A stretch of 64,000 nucleotides of DNA, from positions 186,001-250,000 of the forward strand of contig CAVTWT010000003.1 in the NCBI GenBank assembly GCA_963738425.1, written 5' to 3'. Source of the DNA: CADEEN01 sp963738425 (GTDB lineage Bacteria > Pseudomonadota > Gammaproteobacteria > Burkholderiales > Burkholderiaceae_C). The notes beneath the pieces were generated by a model. The model did not search any database. It was not told where the DNA came from and saw nothing but the letters and a program-made list of their open reading frames with translations. Shown here piece after piece: positions 7,880 through 16,739 of this stretch (the stretch's first letter is position 1; each line of letters begins with the position of its first letter). Position numbers and translations under genes: made by a program.

Positions 7880-8520
7880 GATGGATTCCCCTCCTCGGTG
7901 GGCGCCGGGGGCTGGGCCGGTCTGGGCGGCTTCGGCCGCTCCGGCTTGTCCGCATGCACCTTCATCATCGCGCGTGTCATGTCGCCGGCCAACACCGATT
8001 CGAGGGATTCGAGCGAGCGCTCGATGGCCTGCTCGATGCCGGTGCGGTGCTCCGGCGACGGCTTTTTCAGCACGTAGTTCGGCACTTCGGCCTTCACCCC
8101 GGGGTGGCCGATGCCCAGGCGCAGCCGCCAGAAGTCCTGCGTACCGAGCTGGGCATGGATGTCCTTCAGGCCGTTGTGCCCGGCGGCGCTGCCGCCGAGC
8201 TTCAACTTGGCTTGGCCGGGTTGAAGGTCGAGCTCGTCATGCGCGACGAGGATCTCACCCGGCGCAATTTTGAAGAAGCGCGCCAGCGCGGCCACCGACT
8301 TGCCCGACAGGTTCATGAAGGTCATCGGTTCGAGCAGCCACAGCGGCTCGCCACCGGCACGGTTCACCCGTGCGACCAGGCCGTGGTAGCTGCGCTCCGG
8401 CAGCAGCGACGCGCGCAGCTTCAAAGCCACGGCGTCGATCCACCAGAAGCCGGCGTTGTGGCGCGTGTGTTCGTATTCAGGCCCTGGGTTGCCCAGGCCA
8501 ACGAGCAGTCGAATCGTCAT
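7876..8520 (-). CDS. pth: Peptidyl-tRNA hydrolase
   Basis: Cleaves peptidyl-tRNAs released by stalled ribosomes. The 214-residue protein has LVGLGNPGPEYEHTRHNAGF with the catalytic His, MTFMNLSGKSV and the VAHDELDLQPG aspartate. The ATG at 8520 gives the standard MTIRLLVGLGNPG start; an upstream in-frame extension crosses the rplY terminator and is rejected. The C-terminus has a proline-rich extension. Gene order rplY-pth is conserved in many proteobacteria. Confidence 0.97.
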   Translation of the reverse strand: MTIRLLVGLGNPGPEYEHTRHNAGFWWIDAVALKLRASLLPERSYHGLVARVNRAGGEPLWLLEPMTFMNLSGKSVAALARFFKIAPGEILVAHDELDLQPGQAKLKLGGSAAGHNGLKDIHAQLGTQDFWRLRLGIGHPGVKAEVPNYVLKKPSPEHRTGIEQAIERSLESLESVLAGDMTRAMMKVHADKPERPKPPRPAQPPAPTEEGNPS

Positions 8521-8542
8521 GGGCGCGATGATAGGTTGCACC

Positions 8543-8570
8543 AAGAAAAAGGCCCCGCTGTGCGGGGCCT
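8543..8570 (-). terminator. Rho-independent terminator of rplY
   Basis: Perfect hairpin of AGGCCCCGC and GCGGGGCCT with a three-base loop at 8550-8570, followed on the minus strand by TTTTCTTGG. It lies between rplY and pth, so some transcripts probably stop before pth. Confidence 0.85.
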
Positions 8571-8595
8571 TGGAGCATGGCAAGCCTGAAGCGGC

Positions 8596-9243
8596 TTACT
8601 TCTTGTTCTGACGTTCGTCTTTCTTCTTCTTGACCGGCGCTGCCGCGGCCACCACCGGAGCGGTCGGCGCGGCTTCTTCGACTTCTTCCTTCGGCATCGT
8701 CACGGCCACGATCACCGGATCGATCTTGCCGTGGCGGACCCACTTGATGCCCTCGGGCAGCGTCAGCTCGCTGGCCTTCAGGCTCTGGTTCTTGACCAGG
8801 CCCGACAGATCGATCGCGATGAACTCCGGCAGCTTGGCAGCCAGGCATTCGATCTCGATGTCGGTCGTGACGTGGCTGACCAGGCACTTGTCGGTCTTGA
8901 CCGCGGGCGAATTCTCTTCGCCGGCGAAGTGCAGCGGAATGCGCTTGTGCACGCGCGTCGTTTCATCGACGCGCTGGAAGTCGATGTGCAGCACGTTCTG
9001 CTTCCACGGGTGCATCTGGAAGTCACGCAGCAGCACCTTCTGCACCTTGCCGCCGATTTCCATTTCGAGCAGCGAAGCGTGGAAGGCTTCCTTCTTCAAG
9101 GCGAAGTACAGCGCGTTGTGATCCAGCTCGATGAGCTTGGGCTCACCGCCGCCGTAAACGATACCGGGCACCTTGTCGGTCTTGCGCAGGCGGCGGCTCG
9201 CTCCGGTCCCCTGCAGGGTGCGTTCGTAGGCTACGAACTTCAT
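8596..9243 (-). CDS. rplY: 50S ribosomal protein L25, CTC form
   Basis: Binds 5S rRNA in the large subunit. The 215-residue protein is the long two-domain CTC form: an N-terminal L25 domain (MKFVAYERTLQGTGASRRLR, GKVPGIVYGG-like) and a C-terminal TL5 domain, ending in a lysine-rich tail (APVKKKKDERQNKK). A good Shine-Dalgarno (AAAGGGATG region) precedes the ATG. Lies downstream of prs and upstream of pth, the usual order. Confidence 0.97.
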   Translation of the reverse strand: MKFVAYERTLQGTGASRRLRKTDKVPGIVYGGGEPKLIELDHNALYFALKKEAFHASLLEMEIGGKVQKVLLRDFQMHPWKQNVLHIDFQRVDETTRVHKRIPLHFAGEENSPAVKTDKCLVSHVTTDIEIECLAAKLPEFIAIDLSGLVKNQSLKASELTLPEGIKWVRHGKIDPVIVAVTMPKEEVEEAAPTAPVVAAAAPVKKKKDERQNKK

Positions 9244-9296
9244 GGTTTCATCCCTTTCTGTGTTGTGGATGTCGGGGCCCGCGACCAGGATCCCCT

Positions 9297-9322
9297 GTTG
9301 AAAAGCAGGCCGCGAGGCCTGC
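9297..9322 (-). terminator. Rho-independent terminator of prs
   Basis: Hairpin GCAGGCC/GGCCTGC with a four-base loop (9305-9322) followed on the minus strand by TTTTC. Located between prs and rplY, so rplY probably has its own promoter. Confidence 0.75.
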
Positions 9323-9364
9323 AGCTACGGGCAGGGTGCCGAAGGCATCCCGCTTTCGTTCTTC

Positions 9365-10327
9365 TCAAAAATTGTTGTTTTGTTCAGCGAAGAGAGAGGT
9401 GACGGACTCACCATCGGTGATGCGCCGGATCGTTTCGGCAAACAGAAACGCCACACTCAGCTGGCGGATCTTCTTGTTGGCCTTGGCCGCGTCGTTCATC
9501 GGAATGGTGTTGGTGATCACCACCTCGTCCAACTGCGACTTGGCAATGCGCTCGATGGCTGGGCCGGAAAACACGGCGTGCGTGCAATACGCATAGACGC
9601 GCTTGGCGCCGCGCTCCTTCAACACCTCGGCGGCTTTGACCAGCGTGCCGGCCGTGTCGATCATGTCGTCCATGATCACGCAGTTGCGGCCGTCGATCTC
9701 GCCGATGACGTGCATCACTTCCGACACGTTGGCCGTCGGGCGGCGCTTGTCGATGATCGCCAGGTCGCAGCCCAGTTGCTTGGCCAGCGCACGCGCACGC
9801 ACAACACCGCCGACGTCGGGCGAGACGACCACGAGGTCTTTGTAGTTCTTGCTCTTCAGGTCGGCCAGCAGCACCGGGCTGGCGTAGATGTTGTCCACCG
9901 GGATGTCGAAGAAGCCCTGGATCTGGTCGGCGTGCAGGTCCATCGTCAACACGCGCTCGACACCCACGGTTTCCAGCAGGTTGGCGACGACCTTGGCGCT
10001 GATCGGCACGCGCGTGCTGCGCGAGCGGCGGTCTTGCCGTGCATAGCCGAAGTACGGGATCACGGCGGTGATGCGGCGCGCGCTGGCGCGCTTCAACGCA
10101 TCGACCATGATCAACAACTCCATCAGGTGTTCGTTGGTCGGCGCGCAGGTGGACTGGACCACGAACACGTCGCGCGCGCGCACGTTCTGGTAGATCTCGA
10201 TGTCGGCTTCACCGTCCGAGAAATGCCCGACCTTGGCGCGGCCCAACTCCACGCCCAGGCTCGACGACATCTCCTGCGCCAGCTCTCGGTTGGCGTTGCC
10301 GGTGAACAGCACGGTGTTGAACAGCAC
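9365..10327 (-). CDS. prs: Ribose-phosphate pyrophosphokinase
   Basis: Makes PRPP, the precursor for histidine, nucleotides and NAD. Family blocks are all visible: FSDGEADIEI, STCAPTNEHLMEL, PYFGYARQDRR, the MDLHADQIQGFFDIP region, KRRP and the PRPP loop VIMDDMIDTAGTL. The frame is open back into the tRNA-Gln gene, so the true start must be internal; GTG at 10327 gives 320 residues, matching the 315 of E. coli, and GTG at 10312 is a close alternative. Follows the tRNA gene and ispE. Confidence 0.95.
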   Translation of the reverse strand: MLFNTVLFTGNANRELAQEMSSSLGVELGRAKVGHFSDGEADIEIYQNVRARDVFVVQSTCAPTNEHLMELLIMVDALKRASARRITAVIPYFGYARQDRRSRSTRVPISAKVVANLLETVGVERVLTMDLHADQIQGFFDIPVDNIYASPVLLADLKSKNYKDLVVVSPDVGGVVRARALAKQLGCDLAIIDKRRPTANVSEVMHVIGEIDGRNCVIMDDMIDTAGTLVKAAEVLKERGAKRVYAYCTHAVFSGPAIERIAKSQLDEVVITNTIPMNDAAKANKKIRQLSVAFLFAETIRRITDGESVTSLFAEQNNNF

Positions 10328-10374
10328 GGCAATGGCTCTGCGGTCAGGCGTGGAAGATGAAGCGGCAAAAGATT

Positions 10375-10451
10375 TGGCAGGGGAGGAAGGACTCGAACCC
10401 TCGCATGTCGGAATCAAAATCCGATGCCTTGACCAACTTGGCGACTCCCCT
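10375..10451 (-). tRNA. tRNA-Gln (TTG)
   Basis: A full cloverleaf can be drawn on the minus strand: acceptor AGGGGAG/CTCCCCT, D-arm GCC...GGC, anticodon loop TTTTGAT with anticodon TTG, T-arm with loop TTCGAGT, discriminator G and an encoded CCA. The ispE-tRNA-Gln-prs order is the standard one in betaproteobacteria. Confidence 0.95.
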
Positions 10452-10491
10452 ACACAGGACCGAGGTTTTCACCTCGACCCCAAAAACCGAT

Positions 10492-11370
10492 TCAGCCGGC
10501 CCAGTCCACCAAGGGATGCTGCGCCAAGCTGCGGCACATCCGGCCCACCCAGCCCGCCGGAACAAGGTTCTCCGGCGGCCATGTCACCAAGGGTTGGTCG
10601 TCCATGCCGCTCCTCGCAAACACCGCGCTGCCCGATCCGCTCATCCGGCTGTTGCCGAACCTGCTTTGCAGCCACTCGGCGGCCTGGGCCACTTCGGGGC
10701 AGCGGTCTTCAGCGGGCGGTTGCAGGTCGTTTCGACCCCAACTGGTGCGCCAAAAACCAGGTTGCGTTGCCTCTGCGAGAAAGCCCGCGAGTATAGCCGA
10801 GGGTGTATCCCGGACCAATCCAGGGTGCATGAAAACGTCAGCCGTGGCCAGGCCCGCCGGCGGTTTGACCACGGCCAGCCACTGGCGTGGTACGTCGATC
10901 GGTGTCAGGCGCTCGCCGACACCTTCGACAAAGGCGTTGCGCCCACCGACAAAAAACGGCACGTCGGCGCCGAGTGTCTGAGCCAAGGCCAGCAGCCGTT
11001 CGCGCGGCCAGTCCAGTCCCCACAGACGGTTCAAGGCGAGCAGCGTGCTGGCCGCGTCGGAGCTGCCGCCACCCAGGCCGGCGGCCCACGGCACCCGTTT
11101 GTCGATCGAAATGTCGGCGCCGAGCGTGCAGCCGCTTTGTGCCTTCAGCAGCCGGGCAGCTTTCAACGTCAGGTCGTCGGCGGGCAGGGCGGCGCTGAGA
11201 TCGCGGCGATTCAGGTGGCCATCGACACGGCGTTCGAAGTGCAACGTGTCGGCCCAGTCGATCAGCAGGAAGACGGATTGCAGCAGGTGGTAGCCGTCGG
11301 CGCGGCGGCCGACGACATGCAGGAACCAGTTGATCTTGGCGGGCGCGGGAACGTCGTACAAGGCGATCAC
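10492..11370 (-). CDS. ispE: 4-diphosphocytidyl-2-C-methyl-D-erythritol kinase
   Basis: GHMP-family kinase of the non-mevalonate isoprenoid pathway. The 292-residue protein has the N-terminal APAKINWFLHVVGRRADGYH (catalytic Lys) and the ATP-binding loop PWAAGLGGGSSDAAS, plus the C-terminal MSGSGSAVFA motif. Start overlaps the lolB stop by ATGA, as in the conserved lolB-ispE pair. Confidence 0.97.
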   Translation of the reverse strand: MIALYDVPAPAKINWFLHVVGRRADGYHLLQSVFLLIDWADTLHFERRVDGHLNRRDLSAALPADDLTLKAARLLKAQSGCTLGADISIDKRVPWAAGLGGGSSDAASTLLALNRLWGLDWPRERLLALAQTLGADVPFFVGGRNAFVEGVGERLTPIDVPRQWLAVVKPPAGLATADVFMHPGLVRDTPSAILAGFLAEATQPGFWRTSWGRNDLQPPAEDRCPEVAQAAEWLQSRFGNSRMSGSGSAVFARSGMDDQPLVTWPPENLVPAGWVGRMCRSLAQHPLVDWAG

Positions 11371-11882
11371 GCGGGCTTCTCCAACCGCGCACGCACACTG
11401 ACTGCCGGTGCGCTCTCGCGCGTGGCTTGCAGCAGACCCTCGGCAAACCCGCCGAGGCCGATGCGCCAGCCGAGCTGCTCGAAGCCGTCGTCGCGCTTCA
11501 CATTCGGTGCGCCTGTCCAGGGCCGGCCGCGCAGCCAGTCGACCAGCGCCACCAAGGGCAGCGCCTCGCCGAACAGGTCTTGCGCCATCGCGTCGAGGGT
11601 GCCGTAGGCGCGGGTGCCTTGCGCGTCGGCGAGTTCGGCGCGGCCGGGCTGCCAGCGCACTTCGGCCAGTGTTGCGCCGAGCGGGCCGGTCAGGCGCAGC
11701 GTGCCGCGATCGGCGTTGCCGCGCAGATCGAAGTCGGCGCTGAAGCTGCGAGATGGCGACTGCGCAAAGGCATCGACGCGAACGGCCAAGCGTCCAGCGA
11801 GGTCAGGTGGCAACTCCTGCGGCTGTAAAGTGGCACAGCCAGCGAGTGCCAGCAACGTGGCAATCGCGCCTCGGCGCTTCAT
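11367..11882 (-). CDS. lolB: Outer-membrane lipoprotein receptor LolB
   Basis: Accepts lipoproteins from LolA and inserts them into the outer membrane. The 171-residue protein has a lipoprotein signal peptide with lipobox LALAGC near residue 19, then a LolB beta-barrel-type domain (LAGRLAVRV, LRLTGPLGATLAEVRW, WLRGRPW). The ATG at 11882 is chosen because upstream codons are encoded by a palindromic element. Coupled to ispE. Confidence 0.93.
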   Translation of the reverse strand: MKRRGAIATLLALAGCATLQPQELPPDLAGRLAVRVDAFAQSPSRSFSADFDLRGNADRGTLRLTGPLGATLAEVRWQPGRAELADAQGTRAYGTLDAMAQDLFGEALPLVALVDWLRGRPWTGAPNVKRDDGFEQLGWRIGLGGFAEGLLQATRESAPAVSVRARLEKPA

Positions 11883-11958
11883 GGATGCCCCCTCGCGCTG
11901 CGCGCGGTCCCTCCGAGAGGGACGCCGCGCCGCCTTCGGAGCGGCCGGGCGGCGGCGC
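11883..11958. repeat. GC-rich palindromic element (family B-like) between TPR gene and lolB
   Basis: The short gap holds nested inverted repeats (GTCCCTCTCGGAGGGAC core and CCGCCTTCGGAGCGG-type pairs), resembling the elements ahead of coaD, hrcA and the DUF3567 gene. As in those cases it lies just upstream of a start codon, here that of lolB on the minus strand. Confidence 0.6.
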
Positions 11959-13707
11959 TCACAACTTGACTTGCAACCGCGCCAGCGTTTCGCGCAGCAC
12001 TTCGTTGTCGGCGTCGCGCGTGCGGCCTTCGCGCCAGACGCGGCGCGCTTCGTCGCGCTGGCCGGCGGCCCACAGCACTTCGCCGAGGTGAGCGGCAATC
12101 TCGGTGTCGGGCCGCGAGGCGTACGCGCGCTTCAAGTGCAGCAAGGCCTGCGTGTTGTTGCCCAGACGGAATTCCACCCAGCCCAGGCTGTCGGCAATGA
12201 ACGGGTCGTTTGGCGCGAGTTCGACAGCCTTGGCGATCAGGTCGCGCGCTTCCGGCAGGCGCTGGTTGCGCTCGGCCAGCGAGTAGCCGAGGGCGTTGTA
12301 GGCGTGGTGGTGGTCGGGCTTGAGTTCGATCACGCGGCGCAGCACACGCTCCATCTCGTCCATGCGCGAAAGTTTCTCGGCCATCATGGCCTGTTCGTAC
12401 AACAGGTCGATGTCGCTCGGGAAGCGGTCGTTGGCGCTGACAAGCACCGCATGCGCATCGGGCCAGCGCTTGACTTCGCGCAGCACCTGGCTTTCGGCGA
12501 TCAGCTTGGCGCGCGCGTCTTCGGGTTTGCGCTCCGGCACCTGCTGCACCAGCGCCCGCGCTTCCTTCAACTTGCCTTGCTTGGCCAGCAGCGTGGCACG
12601 GCGTGTCTGCACTTCGAGCGCGCGCTGCGGGTCGTCGATCTTGTCCAGCCAACCGGCGGCTGCCTTGCTGTCACCGCGCAACTCAGCCGCTTGAGCCAGC
12701 ATCAGCCAGGCTTGCGTGCGTCCGCCCTCGGCGAACGTATCCTGCTCTTCGTCATCGTCGCTGGCCGCGACGGCCTGCTCGGGCTGTGCCGCAGACACCT
12801 GCAAATAGCGCTGCAGTGAGGTCTCGGCGTCCTTGGGTTGGCGCAGTTCGAGTTGCAGCGCGCCGAGCGTCAGCCAGTAGCCGGCTTGCGTGGGCTGATC
12901 GCGTGTCAGCACGCGCATCTGGGATTCTGCTTCGACCAGCCGCTGTGCCGCGCTCAAGGCGCGCACGTAGCCCAGGCGCACATTGGCCTCGGCCTTGGGT
13001 TGCGCCAGGTATCTGGTGACGATCTTTTCCGCGGCGGGCTGGCCGGCCATCAACTCCAGCGCCAGGAACACCGGGCCTGCGGCGGCGCCGTCATCGGCCT
13101 GCGCGCGCTCGGCCAAGGCCAGCGCGCGCTCGGCGTCGCCGGCTTGCGCCCACAGCCGCGCGCTGGCCACACGGGCTGCGGTGCGGGTGGCGGGGGCATC
13201 GAGGTAGGGCTTGAGCACCTCGTCCATCTGCTTGGCGAGCGCGGCCTTGTCAGCAATGCGCTGTGTCATCCGCGGCAGGCCCGCAAGGGCGCTGTTGCGC
13301 TCGCCTTCGGGTGTGCGCGCCAGCAGCAGCCGCATCGTCTCGGCGAGTTCGCTGCCGCGGTTCAACACGGCAAGGATCTGGAACTCGAAGCGCAAGGCTT
13401 CGAGCGAATCGGGCAGGGCTTGGCGCCAGGCCCGGGTCGTGGCCAGCGCCTGGTCGCCGGAACGGGCCTGAAGGGCCACTTCGACGGTCCGGCGGAACAG
13501 TGCCTCGTCGCGCGTGCGCCGCGCCACGTCGAGGAACTTGGCCTGCGCTGCAGCGGGGTCGCCGTTGCGCAGATCGAGTTCACCGAGCAGCAACTGATAA
13601 AACAGCGGCGCGTCCAGGGCCGAGCCCGCTGCGACCGGGGTCTGTGCGGACGTGCCGGTGGCGGCCAGCAACGCGGCAGCGAATGCGAGGTAGAAGCGTG
13701 ACTTCAT
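11959..13707 (-). CDS. TPR-repeat exported protein
   Basis: Protein of 582 residues with a signal peptide (about 21 residues, TSAQ cut) and many tetratricopeptide-type helical pairs throughout, clearest near the C-terminus (DHHHAYNALGYSLAERNQRLPEARDLIAKAVELAPNDP is the type, followed by DSLGWVEFRLGN). An acidic insert with DDDEEQD lies near residue 320. Likely a periplasmic or outer-membrane scaffold; the neighbouring lolB is consistent with envelope work. Exact partner unknown. First gene of the lolB-ispE unit and divergent from mutM. Confidence 0.88.
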   Translation of the reverse strand: MKSRFYLAFAAALLAATGTSAQTPVAAGSALDAPLFYQLLLGELDLRNGDPAAAQAKFLDVARRTRDEALFRRTVEVALQARSGDQALATTRAWRQALPDSLEALRFEFQILAVLNRGSELAETMRLLLARTPEGERNSALAGLPRMTQRIADKAALAKQMDEVLKPYLDAPATRTAARVASARLWAQAGDAERALALAERAQADDGAAAGPVFLALELMAGQPAAEKIVTRYLAQPKAEANVRLGYVRALSAAQRLVEAESQMRVLTRDQPTQAGYWLTLGALQLELRQPKDAETSLQRYLQVSAAQPEQAVAASDDDEEQDTFAEGGRTQAWLMLAQAAELRGDSKAAAGWLDKIDDPQRALEVQTRRATLLAKQGKLKEARALVQQVPERKPEDARAKLIAESQVLREVKRWPDAHAVLVSANDRFPSDIDLLYEQAMMAEKLSRMDEMERVLRRVIELKPDHHHAYNALGYSLAERNQRLPEARDLIAKAVELAPNDPFIADSLGWVEFRLGNNTQALLHLKRAYASRPDTEIAAHLGEVLWAAGQRDEARRVWREGRTRDADNEVLRETLARLQVKL

Positions 13708-13787
13708 GGCCGTTCCATTCTAGGCATTGGCTAGGACGCTGCTGAGGGGCGATCGTTCACGCCGAGCAGGGCTTCTATGATTTGTTC

Positions 13788-14618
13788 ATGCCCGAGCTGC
13801 CCGAAGTTGAAACCACCCGTCGCAGCTTTGCCGACCGCATCGACCGCGCCACCGTGCTGTCGGCCCGGCTCGGCGCTGCCTTGCGCTGGCCGCTGGGCTG
13901 CACGACCGACTCGCTGGCCGGCTGCACGGTCGGACAGGTCGAGCGGCGCGGCAAGTACCTTTGGTTGCCGCTGTCGCGCCACGGCGAGCCGGTCGGCGGA
14001 CTGCTGATGCACCTCGGCATGTCGGGCTCGCTGGCGTTTCGTGAAACTGCGTTGCCGCCGGGCAAGCATGACCACTTCGATCTGGTCACCACGAACGGCG
14101 TTCTGCGGCTGACTGACCCGCGCCGCTTCGGTGCAGTGGTCTGGTCGCCGGCGATCGACCAGCCGCCGGCGGCGCCGCTGTTGGCCAAGCTCGGCGCCGA
14201 GCCGTTCGATGCGACGCTGACCGCCGAGGGCTTTCACGCTGCCCTGCAACGGCGGCGCGGGCCGGTCAAGGCGGCGCTGCTCGGCGGCAGCATCATCGTC
14301 GGCGCCGGCAACATCTACGCCTGCGAAGCGCTGTTCGCGGCCGGCATCGACCCGCGTACGCGCAGCGACCGCATCAGCCGCCCGCGTGCAGCGCGCCTGC
14401 TGGCCAGCGTGCGTGACACGCTGGCCCGTGCGCTGGCACTGGGCGGCTCGACGCTGCGCGACTTTCGCGACGCTCATGGCATGGACGGCGCGTACCAGGA
14501 TCAGTCGCACGTGTATGGCCGCGAAGGACAGGCATGCCCGAGTTGTGGTGCACCGGTTCGGCGCATCGTGCAATCCCAACGCTCGACGTTTTTCTGTGCA
14601 CGCTGTCAGAAGCGTTGA
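13788..14618 (+). CDS. mutM: Formamidopyrimidine-DNA glycosylase
   Basis: Removes 8-oxoguanine and ring-opened purines from DNA. After Met removal the N-terminal Pro2-Glu3 are the catalytic pair (MPELPEVET). The H2TH region IIVGAGNIYACEALF and the C-terminal zinc finger (CPSCG...CARCQ) are intact in 276 residues. A TTG six bases upstream is rejected because Pro must be residue 2. First of a mutM-dynamin-mutY group. Confidence 0.97.
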   Translation: MPELPEVETTRRSFADRIDRATVLSARLGAALRWPLGCTTDSLAGCTVGQVERRGKYLWLPLSRHGEPVGGLLMHLGMSGSLAFRETALPPGKHDHFDLVTTNGVLRLTDPRRFGAVVWSPAIDQPPAAPLLAKLGAEPFDATLTAEGFHAALQRRRGPVKAALLGGSIIVGAGNIYACEALFAAGIDPRTRSDRISRPRAARLLASVRDTLARALALGGSTLRDFRDAHGMDGAYQDQSHVYGREGQACPSCGAPVRRIVQSQRSTFFCARCQKR

Positions 14619-14727
14619 AAAGTGCGACAAGTTGCACATCTCGTCACCACGCGCTGTCAGGAGTTGTTTCGCTTGCAGCCACGGCAAAAGCCTTCCGCTA
14701 GCATGGCTCGAACCCCGAAAAAGAGCC

Positions 14728-16704
14728 ATGAACGCAGACCGCTTTGAACACAGCCTGGCCGGCCAACTCGACGATTTGGCGTCGTGGCGAGGCGTGCTCG
14801 ACCGCCAGGCGGCCGATCTGGCGCGCTTTCTGCAAACCCATGGCATGGACGACGAGGCCAGCGCGCGCCACCTGGCGGCATTGCGTGAGCGTCTGGCGAC
14901 AGACCGCCTGTGCGTGGCTTTCGTCGCCGAGTTCTCGCGTGGCAAGTCGGAACTGATCAACGCCATCTTTTTTGCCGACACCGGCCGCCGCGTGCTGCCG
15001 GCCACGCCGGGCCGCACGACGATGTGCCCGGTCGAACTCGGCTACGACGCCGGCCTGCCTCCCGTGCTGGCGTTGTTGCCGATCGACACCCGCCTCGAAG
15101 CGCAGTCGTTGACCGATCTGCGCGCCAAGGCGGCGGCGTGGACGCGCTTGCCGCTGGACCCGTCGCGGCCGGACAAACTCGCCGAGGCGCTGACCGAGGT
15201 CATGCGCACCAAGGGCGTCAATGTCGAGACGGCGCGCGCGCTGGGTTTCTGGCGTGACGACGCGCCAGAGGACAACCCGCCGCTGCTGGCCGATGGCTTG
15301 GTGGAAGTCCCGGCCTGGCGCCATGCGGCGATCAACTACCCGCACCCGCTGTTGAAGCGCGGTCTGGTCGTGCTCGACACGCCGGGCCTGAACGCGATCG
15401 GCGCCGAGCCGGAGCTCACGTTGTCGCTGCTGCCGGCCGCACACGCCGTGGTCTTTATCTGCGGTGCCGACACCGGCGTCACCAAGTCCGACCTCGCGGT
15501 GTGGCGCGACCACCTCGGCGGCCAGGCGATGGCGCGCTACGTGGTGCTGAACAAGATCGATGCATTGGCCGATCCGCTGCTGTCGCCCGAAGCGGTGCGC
15601 GCGCAGATCGACAGCCAGGTGAAGAGCACCGCGGCCACGCTCGAGATCGAGCCGTCGCGCGTCTTTCCGCTGTCGGCGCGGCAAGCGTTGACGGCGCGCA
15701 TCGAAGGCGACCGCCCGGCGCTCGAAGCCAGCCGCCTGCTGGCGCTCGAAGACGCGCTGGCGACGCAGCTGCTGCCGCGCCGCCGCGAGGTCATCACGCA
15801 ACTGGTGACCGACACCGCGCAAGCGATCGAGCAGCAGGCGCAGCGCAACCTGGGCGATCAGCGCCGGCAGATCGCCGAGCAGATGCTGGAGCTGCGTGGC
15901 TTGCGCGGCAAGAACAGCGGCAAGGTCGCGCAGATGATCCAGCGTGTCGATGCCGAAGCGCAGGAGTTCGAGCGCTGCACCGAAAAGCTGATCGCCCTGC
16001 GCGCTGTGCACTCGAAGGTGTTGCGCGAGCAATTGATGTCGCTGGCGGCCGACGCGCTGCGCGACGAAGTGGCGCAGATGCAGGACGAAGCCGCGGCCAC
16101 GCTGTTCAAGCTCGGCGCCAAGAAGGCCTTCGTGGCGCTGTGCATGCGGCTTCGCGTGCGCATCACGCGCGCGCGCTCGCGCAGCCAGGAAATCCACGAA
16201 ATGCTGCAAGGCAGCTTCCAGCAGCTCAACAGCGAGTTCGGCTTTGCGCTGTCCCTGACGCGGCTGCCGACCCTGGAGCGCACCGACCGCGAGCTTGACC
16301 TGATCGAGAGCAGCTACGTGCAGTACCTCGGCCTGTCGAACGCGCTGCGCCTGGCCGAGCCGCGCTTCATGGAGCAGTTCCGGCGCATGCTGCTGTCCAA
16401 GCTGAACATGGTGTTCGAGAACGCCAGCGGCGAGATCGAGCTGTGGAACAAGTCGGCTTCGACGCAGGTCGATTCGCAGCTGCGCGACCGTCGGCGTGGC
16501 TTCAAGCGCCGCCGCGAAAGCCTGGAGCGCATCCAGACGGCGGCCGGCGAACTCGACGCGCGCATCGCCGACCTCGAGCAGCAGGAACAGCGCCTGCAGG
16601 AACTGTGGGCCAGCGTGCGCCAGCAGGCCGCAGCGCTGCGTGATGCCACCGCCTTGCGCACCACGGCCGCCGCCGACGCGCCGGCGCGCCGCGCGGCCGG
16701 CTGA
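14728..16704 (+). CDS. Dynamin-like large GTPase
   Basis: Protein of 658 residues. A GTPase domain has the P-loop AEFSRGKSEL (67-76; first Gly of the usual GEFSRGKS is Ala), the switch-region threonines around TPGRTTMCP, LDTPGLN (about 216) and NKID (about 275). The second half is long helical coiled coil (QQAQRNLGDQRRQIAEQ, LERIQTAAGELDARIADLEQQEQRLQ) with a hydrophobic stretch near FKLGAKKAFVALCM. Bacterial dynamin-like proteins act on membranes; the substrate here is unknown. It sits between two oxidative DNA-repair glycosylases, mutM and mutY. Confidence 0.88.
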   Translation: MNADRFEHSLAGQLDDLASWRGVLDRQAADLARFLQTHGMDDEASARHLAALRERLATDRLCVAFVAEFSRGKSELINAIFFADTGRRVLPATPGRTTMCPVELGYDAGLPPVLALLPIDTRLEAQSLTDLRAKAAAWTRLPLDPSRPDKLAEALTEVMRTKGVNVETARALGFWRDDAPEDNPPLLADGLVEVPAWRHAAINYPHPLLKRGLVVLDTPGLNAIGAEPELTLSLLPAAHAVVFICGADTGVTKSDLAVWRDHLGGQAMARYVVLNKIDALADPLLSPEAVRAQIDSQVKSTAATLEIEPSRVFPLSARQALTARIEGDRPALEASRLLALEDALATQLLPRRREVITQLVTDTAQAIEQQAQRNLGDQRRQIAEQMLELRGLRGKNSGKVAQMIQRVDAEAQEFERCTEKLIALRAVHSKVLREQLMSLAADALRDEVAQMQDEAAATLFKLGAKKAFVALCMRLRVRITRARSRSQEIHEMLQGSFQQLNSEFGFALSLTRLPTLERTDRELDLIESSYVQYLGLSNALRLAEPRFMEQFRRMLLSKLNMVFENASGEIELWNKSASTQVDSQLRDRRRGFKRRRESLERIQTAAGELDARIADLEQQEQRLQELWASVRQQAAALRDATALRTTAAADAPARRAAG

Positions 16705-16739
16705 GCGCAGCAATTGCCACGCCGCGCGACACTCGCGGC